Shown here piece by piece: positions 1 through 12,600 of a stretch of DNA of 64,000 nucleotides (its first letter is position 1; each line of letters begins with the position of its first letter). The stretch is from Chondrosia reniformis (lineage: Eukaryota > Porifera > Demospongiae > Chondrillida > Chondrillidae). The stretch spans positions 2,449,401-2,513,400 of the forward strand of contig OX359198.1 in NCBI GenBank assembly GCA_947172415.1, in the 5' to 3' direction. Both the position numbers and the translations under genes were made by a program. The notes under the pieces are model-generated. The model did not search any database. It saw only the letters and a list, made by a program, of their open reading frames with translations, and had not been told where the DNA came from.

Positions 1-655
1 CCACCCACTCAAATTGACTCTAAAGTGTAATTATACGTGCTTATTAAAACACATATAAATGCATTATAGGTGTGTAGAGAGATGATATATCATTATGAAC
101 CTAAGAATAAACTTGAGGTGCAATAAACAAATGAATTTCATTGAAATTAGCACCTCAATGTTCTACTCGTGCGAATAACCAAACACTCTAGTGTAAACTC
201 GTGTTATAGGGCTAACTACTTTTAATCCCCACAGTAGGTATAGCATACTAAACACTGTAGTACACAGTACTAGACAGATGAATACAATTAGTGTAAGGAA
301 CAAACTCTTGTAACACTTATGCATTAAATAAAACAGTAATTATAACACCACACTCACTTGAGCAATGTGTCCTTCTCTGATAAGAAATGAGATCCCTGCA
401 CTATTGTTTGCAGTGTGGGCACACAGTAACATGATGATATGAGGATTCTACAATAAAAAGGTTACGATACTTAATACTTTCATCAATTTTATACTTAAAG
501 AGCAACACATTCAGTAAGTCAATGTACCCTTAATCATATCAATTGCACACACAAGGAATTTCACCTCCCAATAATCAGAATCCAGTAAGGTGAGCCATAT
601 ATAACTCAAAATGGAAAAACATGCTTTCAATGTTTCTGTGGTTCTACATTACACT
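1..655. repeat. Segmental duplicate of 4381-5040
   Basis: From about base 190 the two blocks are almost base-for-base the same, including the short exon 358-447/4728-4817. The first 180 bp are more diverged. The block begins ccacccactcaaattgac in both copies. It is a tandem duplication inside gene 1 that added one module. Confidence 0.85.
358..447 (-). CDS. Gene 1 exon 11: short ankyrin-helix exon, variant type (30 codons)
   Basis: Near-identical to 4728-4817 ([18 protein letters not shown], then [12 protein letters not shown]). It is the last exon of the gene inside the window. The intron sequence after it matches 4381-4727, so another ankyrin exon is expected beyond base 1. Confidence 0.72.
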
Positions 656-3600
656 ACTATGTACAGTATGTACTGACCTTCTTAGAAACTGCTTCATCTA
701 ATGGTGTCCTCATTGATAAATTCTCCTTATCAACATCAGCACCAACTTTAAGGAGATGCTCTACAATTCTGACACAATCATGCTCAACAGCAATATGAAG
801 TGGAGTAGTAGTAGTAAAGTGACCAAATCTATCTTGAGTCTTCAATTCTCTGTTGACATTCTCACTATTCATCAGCTTAGTAACCTACATATATGTATTT
901 AAGTATTGTTGAATGATCATTACACAAACTCATGTGAAAATATTAAAATACACATATAAATATATAATTACGTGTTGCTCCATGTACAGTCAACATACAA
1001 CAACTACCAGTTTGTTTACATCTAAGGTGTAACTTATTTGTGTCATTCAGCTGATGAAGGTCCATGGACCGAAACGTCCTGAAGTAATTCATTAAATGTT
1101 TCGCGCTGCTACGGGAAGCTCATCAACTAATTAACCATATTAACAACGTAGCAATGAACCTATATTCTCTCAACAACTATCCTGACCTTCATGGAACACT
1201 GCATCTGAATATTTTACATACACTCATCAATGTGTTGTACGTATATAAACATGTTCTCAGAAATACATCTAATCAACCTTTAAAACCTTCCTATCCTGGC
1301 AGCCTCTAGTTAGAATCAAGTATAAGCAAAAAGTAGCTAGTATGCTTAAGGACTGTCTTGTGTTACCCCATATTGTGTTACCCCACCTCCAAAGAAATGT
1401 TACTACTAGAAGACCTAAAAGTAGACTAACGTAATATGTCCTACTTGTGTCTATAGTTATGCTGAGTCTGTTTTACCTGTACAAGCAAGATTACTAATAG
1501 ATTTATAATTAATTCATAAAAGTTAATTGGACCTACATTCCTTTCATAAAATTAAATTTCATCATGTGTCTTAGTTAACACCTTATTTAACTTTTGGCAC
1601 CAAAATAGTGTATATAAGGCCCCTAGATTTAGCATAGTGAGCCAAGGATTCACAAAAGATCAAGATAAAGAAAAAGACAAAGACTCCCAGGATCACTGAT
1701 GAAGGGTGGAATTCCCAGAAACGGCTGTCTGACCCAGTGGAGAAGAAGATGAAAGAAGGGAAAAGAAGGAAGAAAAGACTACTGTATCTTCATCTAAAGC
1801 TCTCTTTAGGTTTAGTTCCCCTATAGGTTCTTTTTACAGAATAGGCATATAGCATGTAGGAAAATGGTATCTTAGATTTTTCATCTACTGTTCCACTGAG
1901 ATTATACATAATTACATGCTGCTAGCTACCAGCCATGTGACCAAGGTATCATCCGCAATCTAAAGGTCCATTACTGGCGTACTCTGTTGCAGAAGAGTAT
2001 TATGGCCATTGACAATGGTGAAGAGTTCTCTGTCAATGTCCTGGGTGCTTTACGGATTCTCCATTCTGCATGGGACAAGGTAACTGAACAGACAATTGCA
2101 AAGGACATCATAGAGAATGAGTATGTAACATCTTGCTTACCTGAAGGGGTTAAGTTTGATGATTATATTTCTTTGGATGAGAATGTAATTACCACAGAAG
2201 TGATGTCGGATGATGACATCATTGAGGCTATTTCTCACACTGCACCTGAAAATGAAGGGAAGACTCACCTCCTCCCCCTACACCGAAACAAGCTGCATCT
2301 GCAATGTTAACGATGTTAACAAGTACTCTTGATAACAAGTACAAATTTCAATGGTCCCCTGGTGTACTCGTTATCGAGGTTTGAATGTACAGAGAATTTG
2401 AAACTTAATTTAAAATGGCATTCAAAGAGGCCCTGTATTTGGCACCTTCAAAAGAAACACGCTTCGAATAGAACATGTTGAATTCTAGGGTAGCCTATTC
2501 CCTAGTTCGGAAACATTAATGACAATTAAGAAATTTTTTGACTCAATTTAGGACCAATGATAAAAAAATTACTTTGCTCCAAAATTAATGTTGTACTGTA
2601 AAGCAATTAATCTCTGCATCTGCCCTCAGTTCAGTGCAATCAACATTTGTTATTTCAGATTAGATACTGTAATATTCAACCTTTGCTATTAATATAGTAA
2701 CATGATCAAGGAAATGAGGTAATCTGATTACTAAAAATGTTCATTCTACTAGTCACTTTCCCACACCTTTAACTTCATGGTTACTTCCCCTAAATATCAG
2801 AAGCCCCATCCTTGTTGTACAAACAATCAACTGCTACTTAAGAGAGTAATGTGTAATGTGTTGCAAATAAAGGAAAAAGAAAATACAACTTTTCTGTCTT
2901 CACCTAGAAACACTAAACAATGATCACACACTGCCACCTACCACCATCACACACAAATTACTTGGCCCAGGTTATATCAGCTGTCTATTTATCAGTTCCA
3001 TCAATATTAATATGCAACATGAAAAGATAATATTAACCAGTTAGGGCAACAGTTTTCAGTGAATTGCTACCAGAAAACTACTAACCAATAACTTTACCAC
3101 AAATCAGGTAAACCTAATGGTTATCAGTTTTCAGTAACTGTTCTGGGGGAGAGTTACTAGGTTGGCTAAGGATCTTCATGTCAGCAATCCAATGTTGCCA
3201 TGCCAACAAAAGAGGCCAGAAGATACACAAGAAGATGGCATAGGAGAAGATATCCCAAAAACAGTCTGAGAATTATATCAATAAATCTGTTCTCAAACAA
3301 CCCATCTAATCATCAGTGGCAATAGGGCAAGGTCTGACCAGCCAGCAACTCATCTAATCATCAGTGGCAATAGGGCAAGGTCTGACCAGCCAGCAACTCA
3401 TCTAATCATCAGTGGCAATAGGGCAAGGTCTGACCAGCCAGCAACTCATCCAATCATCAGTGGAAATAGGGCAAGGTCTGACCAGCTAGCAACTCATCTA
3501 ATCATCAGTGGCAATAGGGCAAGGTCTGACCAGCCAGCAACTCATCTAATCATCAGTGGCAATAGGGCAAGGTCTGACCAGCCAGCAACTCATCTAATCA

Positions 3601-6600
3601 TCAGTGGCAAGAGGGCAAGGTCTAACCAGCCAGCAACTCATCTAATCATCAGTGGCAATAGGGCAAGGTCTGACCAGCCAGCAACTCATCTAATCATCAG
3701 TGGCAATAGGGCAAGGTCTGACCAGCCAGCAACTCATCTAATCATCAGTGGCAAGAGGGCAAAGTCTAACCAGCCAGCAACTCATCTAATCATCAGTGGC
3801 AATAGGGCAAGGTCTGACCACCAGCAACTCATCTAATCATCAAATCATAACTAAGCAAACAACAACATAACAAAGACAATAGGGTCTGACCAGCAAGAGT
3901 ACTATTGTAATCAAAACTAAGCATATGATGAAGAAGTTGAGGTCACCACAGAAAGATATCGATTCAAGCCTATAAAGCACACATCTAAAAGTATCCCGTT
4001 GCTTCTGTAACTGATTCCTGTCCTCACAATCCATTCCTGTCCTATCATCTATTATACAATTCTTAAGGAAGTTTGCAGTTCTATAGAGAGTACCAACATC
4101 ATAGTTGTGTAATGTTTCTCTGTTAGTCAAATTAGTGATGCCAGAAACCAATTCCAAAGGAAGCGATCATTTGGTACCTTATACCAGGTGGAAATCTAGT
4201 TGTAAACAACCATGAGTCAATGTAGTCATGCACCTAAATATCTTTAACATCTTTTCAAAGGGAACAAGTTATCGAAAGACACAATTATATAAGGTTTAGT
4301 TGGTTAATTAAATTTAATTAATAAGGAAATTAAGTGACTTTAAAAATCTTAAAGCTTCATAATTTAACTAAGAAATTTTACACCACCCACTCAAATTGAC
4401 TCTAAAGTGTAATTCAATGTGCATATAAGCGCAGGTGTGCAGAGAGACGATATATCATTACAAACCTAAAAATCAACTTGAGGTACAATAAGCAAATCAA
4501 TAAATTTCACTAAAATTAGCAACCTCAATGTTTTCTAGTGCGAGTAATAGAGCACTCTAGCATAAACCCGTGTTATATGACCAACTAACTGTTAATCCAC
4601 ACAGTAGGTATAGCATACTAAACACTGTAGTACACAGTACTAGACAGATGAATACAATTAGTGTAAGGAACAAACTCTTGTAACACTTATGCATTAAATA
4701 AAACAGAAATTATAACACCACACTCACTTGAGCAATGTGTCCCTCTCTGATAAGAAATGAGATCCCTGCACTATTGTTTGCAGTGTGGGCACACAGTAAC
4801 ATGATGATATGAGGATTCTACAATAAAAAGGTTACGATACTTAATACTTTCATCAATTTTATACTTAAAGAGCAACACATTCAGTATGTCATTATACCCT
4901 TAATCATATCAATTGCACAGACAAGGAATTTCACCTCCCAATAATCAGAATCCAGTAAGGTGAGCCATATATAACTCAAAATGGAAAAACATGCTTTCAA
5001 TGTTTCTGTGGTTCTACATTACACTACTACGTACAGTATGCTGAAAACCTTAGATGAAAACAATTTTGTTTAATTTAATTTTATCTGTATTATCTCGATC
5101 ATATCTCATGTAATACATTTTTGTTTTAGTTAGTCATTTAATTTTCACATCAGCTAGTAATTTATTGTACAGGAGCAATTAGTTTTTTTTTTCTCTTCAT
5201 TTTTTTTCTTTCAGTCATACTTAGAATCATCCTTGTCTTTTTTTTTTCATTTATTCATTAAATTTTTTTCCAGGGGCTGCATGAAAACCCACATGATGGA
5301 TGCAGCTTTCCTGTTGATAAATAATAATATCTATCTAATATCTATCTATCTATGCACTGACCTTCTTAGAAACTGCTGCATCTAATGGTGTCCTCAATGA
5401 TGAATCTGTCTTATCTACATCAGCACCAACTTTAAGGAGATACTCTACAATACTGACATGATCATGCCCAACAGCAACATGAAGTGGAGTAGTAGAGTAT
5501 CCATATCTATCTCCAGTCTTCAATTCTCTGTTGACATTCTCACTATTTATCAGCTCAGTAACCTACGTATATGTATTTAAATATTGTTGAATGATCATTA
5601 CACAAACTCACATGAAAATGTTAAAATATACACATATATAAATATATAATTACATGTTGCTCCATGTAAAGGTCAACATACAACAACTATCCTCACCTAC
5701 ATGGCACACTACTCTAAATATTTTACATACACTCATCAATGTGTTGTACGTATATAAACATGTTCTCAGAAATACATCCATTGTTCCATTGAGATTATAC
5801 ATAATTACATGATGCTAGCTACCATTTGGTAGGTTGGAGTATAACTGACCTTATCAGTGTATCCCATGATGATGAAAGAAAATAGGCTATCCTCTTTCTT
5901 TGTATGCTTGCAAAGTATACTCAGAATCACAGTGTTCTAATTAAAAGAGAATAAGATATTGGAAACTGGACTGAAAAAGTTCTACGTTCATAATTACGTA
6001 CTATACTAGACTCTTCACTTTTGATAACTACGGAGGTGTTGGAATGCTTATTATGTCAACATTTAAGAAATATAGGAATAACAAAACTCTATAACTCGAG
6101 ATTTATTAGCTATGCATGAATCCTACAAGCAAGGGTGTTGTATGATTCATGCATATATAGCTAATGCTTCATTGTGTAACATCCCTTTCTTGTTTCTGTG
6201 TTTTTTGTGTTTTTTGTGTGTGTTTTTCACTATTTTTGTAGAAAATTTATATTGTTCTCTAGTATATATATCGGTCTATACATCTTTCCATAACATGAAG
6301 CCATACAACGGAATTGGCAAATGAATACTATAAAAGCAAGCAGCCGCTATGTTTCAATGTTTCTGTGGCACAATATTACACAACAATATGTACACATAGA
6401 CTGACCTTCTTAGAAACTGCTTCATCTAATGGTGTCCTCCCTGATGAATCCTTCTTATCTACATCAGCACCAACTTTAAGGAGATACTCTACAATACTGA
6501 CTTGACCATGCTCAACAGCAACATGAAGTGGAGTAGTAGTAGTATAATCCTTTCTATCTTGAATCTCCCATTCTTTGTTGACATTCCAACTATTTATCAG

Positions 6601-9600
6601 CTCAATAACCTAAACAGATTTAAATATTGTATATTACTATTAATCTAGCTTGGTAATATGAACAAGCATTGTATTATCAAACCTTTAATACTTTAATGGT
6701 AAACCAGGCACATTGTGATAGCTAAGTAGGGATGAGGCACCTACTGTAGTTACTAACACATTTCAATAATGAAGTTAGAAGATTAAGAGACGATGTTAAA
6801 GCTTTGATGTCATCATTATTTGACTCTTGATTTACTGTTGTATATATAGAGTACTAGACAGATGAATATACTATTAGTGTATGGAACACAAGGTTTTACA
6901 ACAAATTCATCTAGCATTTGATTTATTGAGAGAAATGTTTATATATTGGGTTAGTTCTTCATATAAGAATCACAAAATATGTAGATTCAGCACATTCACC
7001 ACTATACGTAAATACGTACATCTACTATAACTCTAGTGTCTATGGACACCATAGACACTATAGACACCAGAGATATAGTGACAGTATATCCTATACTACT
7101 CTAGTCATTCTCCATGAACAGTTCAACATACAACAGTTATCCTGACCTGCATGGTACACTGCATCCAAATATATCTGCTACACACACCTATATATACATA
7201 CACTCGTCATTGCCTTGTATTTAAACATGTTCTCAGAAATATGTCTACTATATCATTCAGATTGCATGTTGCTAGCTATCATTTGCTAGGTTGGAGTATA
7301 ACTGACCTTATCAGTGTATCCCATGATGATGAAAGAAATGATTCTGCTATCCTCTTTCTTTGTATGCTTGCAAAGTAAATCCACAATCACAGTGTTCTAA
7401 ATAAGATATTGGAAACTGGACTGAAAAAGGTTCTACAGTATGTTCTTAGTTACTATATAAAGATAAAGTGTAACCTGGAAGATGGAGAGAGAAGTCATTC
7501 TTGAATGAGGCATTTTAAATTCAAAGAAGTCTGAACTTCTACATTTGGCTGATTTATTCACACATTTCAACTTGACATTAGATTAATCTGTATTATAGTT
7601 TTCTTTTCATAGTGACTCATGCCCCAACTTGGCCTTGTCCTTTTTTGCATATGTCACCTTGATAAATATTATTAGTATTATAAAGCTGTTCACTTTTGAT
7701 TAACTACTGAGGGGTTAGCATTTTAATTCAAACTTATTATGTCAACATTTAAGAAAAGAACAACAAAACTCTATAACTCTAGATTTACCCCTCCCAATCT
7801 TAACTACTGAGGACCGTTATAAGACAATAGGTTGGAAGAAGTACACTTATGGTATCATGGGTCAACTAATAGATGGAGTGTTTATATAAGGCAATTATAG
7901 GCTTTTGACCTAAAATTGTTCTCCCATTTAACGGGATCAGAGTGGTAGAAAGGGATTCACAAGAAGGATCCAAGGACAGGTTTTCCTTGATATACTATCT
8001 AGTTGTGTTACTGAACTTTAACAAAATCAAAGTTATGCACTTTAAGTTAAAACATACTGTATGTAACAGAATCAAAACAAAAAAGAAATTCCTGTAATAA
8101 TGTATGAAACACCTTTTTAGAAACATAAATGATCTCAAAATACAGCACCCTTCTATAATAGCTCTGTTACTAGAACCTCTGTATAACCACGCAGTTCAGT
8201 TGTAACATTACTATATATCCATACTTCATCACTGTAACTAGTCCACAGCTTACACTAACTACAGTGTACAATCCCACATAGACTGACCTTTTTAAAAACT
8301 GCTACACCTAATGGTGTCCTCCCTGATGAATCTGTCTTATCTACGTCGGCACCAACTTTAAGGAGATACTCTACAATTCCGACATGATCATGCTCAACAG
8401 CAACATGAAGTGGAGTAGTAGTAGTAGCAGTAGAGTATCCATGTCCATCTAGAGTCTTCAATTCTCTGTTGACATTCTCACTGTTTATCAGATCAGTAAC
8501 CTAAAACAAATCATCGTCAACAATCATTTAAAAGTATAATGAAATGATAATTTCTATATACTGTATATCCCAACCTCACTTCTCATTCAATGTACACTCT
8601 GAAAAGAAAAAATTCAGGTGACATTATAGTCATGTTATCAAGCAGATCAACTTTTATTAAATTTACTAATATTTGAAATAACACTTCTTGTTTTAAGGTA
8701 TGTACATACATATATACCATACAAAATACAGAAGAACAAATAGACCTTAGGCAAAATCTCAATATGCGTGTTGTTGAGTGATCAATACACAAGCTCAAGT
8801 GAATATAAGTACATACATGTTGCTCCATGTTCAGTTCAACATACAACAACTATCCTAACCTACATGACACACTGCATCTGAATATTTTACATACACACAT
8901 CTACATACATATACACCCATCATTTTCTTGTATCTAAATATTGTCTCAGAAATATGTCTACTGTATCATTGAGATTATATGTAATTGTATGCTACTAGTT
9001 ACCATTAGCTTGGTTGGAGTATAACTGACCTTATCAGTGTATCCCATGATGATGAAAGTAACAATTCTGCTATCCTCTTTCTTTGTATGCTTGCAAAGTA
9101 AATCCACAATCAAAGTGTTCTAATTAAAAGAGAAAAAGATCTTCGAAATTGGACTGAAAAGGTTCTACATTCCTAGTTACTATACAAGGCTCTGTACTTT
9201 GATAAGGTTAGCATTTTAATACAAGCTTGTCATGTCAACATTTAGAAATATAGGAATAACACAACTTTAGCTTTCTTTTTAATTCATGAATCTGGATTTA
9301 CTCTAGTGGTCAAAATAACGTCCGGTCATCGGTCAATTTCTGAATGTTCTTTTTAATTGACCGCACATTATTCCATTTGGTCAGTAAGTGTGACCGATCA
9401 ACAGCTCTATTCACAAAGGAACCCTAGAAGAAAGGCTGGGCCCTTGTTCCAGTGTTCCTTGTTTGTGAGTTCAGCTGTTTTATCTGTTTCTCGTATTGAG
9501 TGGTAGCTTTACGTATTGCTACGGTACAAGACAGAAAAAAACTGAACGTTCTATGCACGTTTCCATACATTTCCTTACCCGTTTGTCTTTCAGTTTATTT

Positions 9601-12600
9601 CGAACGAAAACACGTACTTAAGAGGTGTTTCGCGATGAGTTGACCCATTCCTTAAAACCATAACCCATCCTACTGTTTTCGCTTCCCTTAGCTATAATGT
9701 AACAAAATGACGTGGAAGTGATTAAGTGTCTTATTAAGCTACCATTTGCAACAAAAAGTGTCACATTTAGCGACACTTTACGACGTGCAAGACCGACCAA
9801 AATTCAATATGACTGAACAAACTTAGGAGTGCTTGGACATTTGACCGAGAAACCAACATAAAAGAAACATAAATGATCTTAAAGTAAATAGAAAGCATCC
9901 CTTTAGAATAGCTCTGTTACTAGAACCTCTGTATAGCCATACAGTTCAGTTATAACATTACTGTATATCCATACTTCATCATTGTAACTAGTCCACAGCT
10001 TACACTAACTATAGTGTACAATCACACATAAACTGACCTTCTTAGAAACGGCTACATCTAATGGTGTCCTCCCTGATGAATCCTTCTTATCTACATCAGC
10101 ACCAACTTTAAGGAGATACTCTACAATACTGACATGATCATGCTCAACAGCAGCATAAAGTGGAGTAGTAGCAGTAAAGTGACCATATCTATCTTGAGTC
10201 TTCAATTCTCTGTTAACATTCTTACTATTTATCAGATCAGTAACCTAAAACAAATCATCATCAACAATCATTTAAAAGTATAATGAAATGATAATTTCTA
10301 TATACTGTATATCCCAACCTCACTTCTCATTCAATGTACACTCTGAAAAGAAAAAATTCAGGTGACATTATAGTCATGTTATGAAGCAGATCAACTTTTA
10401 TTAAATTTACTAATATTTGAAATAACACTTCTTGTTTTAAGGTATGTACATACATATATATCATACAACATACAGAAGAACAAATAGACCATTTTATGAT
10501 GATATACATTATACAATCACTGCTGCCAACAAAGTATCCACTTGCAGATCTGTACATCTGTGTTCATTATATAGTATATATGGATTCATACACAATTATT
10601 ATGGAACTTAATAAAGGGCAGTGTTCAGGAAGCTTGAACTAAATAAAATTTGTCTTATTTATTCTACCAGTCAAATTTTAAAGATACTTAAGGATCCAGA
10701 ATCATTAAGATTACAGCTATATATAAGCACAGTTTTTAAAAATTAAATTACTTATCATTACTACATACAACAAAGGAACAAAAGACTCCTAATAATAAAC
10801 AATCATTAAGCACTACCTATAGATTCTATAAGGAGTAACACTAAGTAACAGTTAATATGTACGTAATCCTATAGAAGTCATACCACTCTCCCTTCCTCCA
10901 GTATGTGAGGCGAAAGGGTGGTCCAACATATGTTCCTGTATGTGACCAGGTTTGAATGGAGTGTGGCTCTTCTTGCTGAGAGAAGTCAGTTGGTATTTCA
11001 GATGGCATAGGAAGAACTTGGGAATGAATACACCACAATATACCCGAGGGGGTTTCCACAATGTATGATCTTCGTGTTCCTGCAGTGGTCACTATCCTCC
11101 ATGTTGTATGACCATCTGAGTTATTGACCCATACTGGTTGGTCTTCCACTAGAGGAGGTAGAGATCTCACTCTGTGGCGGCTGTCATATACGTACTTGTC
11201 TCTGCTTCTCCTTGTAGCGACAGCTGTCTTCCCTGAATTTCTTCAGATATGGCCACTTCAGGATGAAGGAACTCTAGGTCTGCAGAACATCTGTCCTTAA
11301 GCAGCGACCCATGAGGAGTTCTGATGCCCTCAATCCACACCATGGCAGGGGGGTTGTCCTATAGTGCCATGCTTAGTAAAGGTCTTTAGTGTCTGCAATG
11401 AGGCCTTTAACAGTCTTGACAGTTTGTTCCACCCGACTATTACTTTTAGGGTAGTGGGGACTACTTGTTATATGAGAAAACCCATATCTCTCGGCAAACT
11501 CCCAGCATTTGATAAGAAGCAAATTGGGTACCATTATCACTGATCAGGTACATGCATGGGTATCCCATGGCGAGAGAATATGGCCTTCATGGTTGTGATA
11601 ACTGCTTCTGATGTTGTTGTGGTAAGCTTTTGGACTTCCATGTAACCTGAGAAGTAATCTATTAATAGGAGGTACTTAATACGTTTGAGCTCAAAAAGGT
11701 CAGCTCCTACCTTTTCCCAAGGGAAGGATGATAGGTCTGAGGGTAATAGTGGTTCTCGGTGAGGAACCAGATTCCTCCAGTAAGTGTGACATGCCTTGAC
11801 CAGGTTTTCAATGTCTCTGGAAACCCCTGGCCACCAGACTGATGTTGCCGCTCTAAGGTGGCATCACTGGATCCCTTGGTATCCCTGGGGGATTTTTCCC
11901 AGAGTTTCTCCTTGTAGACTTGTGGTACCACTATTCTTGAGTTGTAGATGAGTAGGTCATTGCAGAGGGAGAGTTCTCCTTGTGACTGCCAATACTTCTG
12001 GAGGGGTCCTGACAACTGAGGTCTAGGTGGCCAGCCGGATTTGTAATACATAATAAGTTTGTTGCAGATGTAGTCCTCTGCCTGCGCCTTTAGCAGTCCA
12101 GGCAATCTTTGCTGGCTGGGAGAAGGATGCTGACTGTTTGAATATAGCATTCAATCTCTTTGTCAGTGTTATCATTGGGTGGGGCCTCCACGGGTGCTCT
12201 GGATAGAGTGTCTGCTGTGTGTAAGGCTTTACCAGCTACATGTGAGATCGTGAACTGGAACCGCATTAACCTTAGGCAAAATCTCAATATGCGCGTTGGC
12301 AATAAGGCCAGGTGTTTGTAACTCAGTAGAGAGACCAGAGGCTTGTGGTCCGTTTCAAGTTGAATACTCTTCCCCAAGATGTAGTCTGAAAAGTGCTCAC
12401 ATGCCCAGGTGAGGGCCAGGGCCTCTTTCTCTATTTGAGCATAATGGCATTCAGTCTCACTAAGAGCCCGAGAGGCAAAAGCCACTGGCTGCCATGTGTC
12501 ATTGTGGAACTGTAGAAGTACTGCTCCTAGGCCATAAGACATCAGCATTAACCATTGTCAGTACTGCTGGATCATAGAGAACTAGAACAGCTGGAGAGAG

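Noticed and set aside
3301..3843. Regular 48-bp repeats as a CRISPR array
   Set aside because: Units are contiguous with no unique spacers, and the genome is animal.
3840..4157. Minus-strand ORF with a hydrophobic C-terminus as a small membrane protein
   Set aside because: The duplicate at 17.9-18.1 kb breaks the frame, and its end runs into minisatellite flank, so there is no sign of selection.
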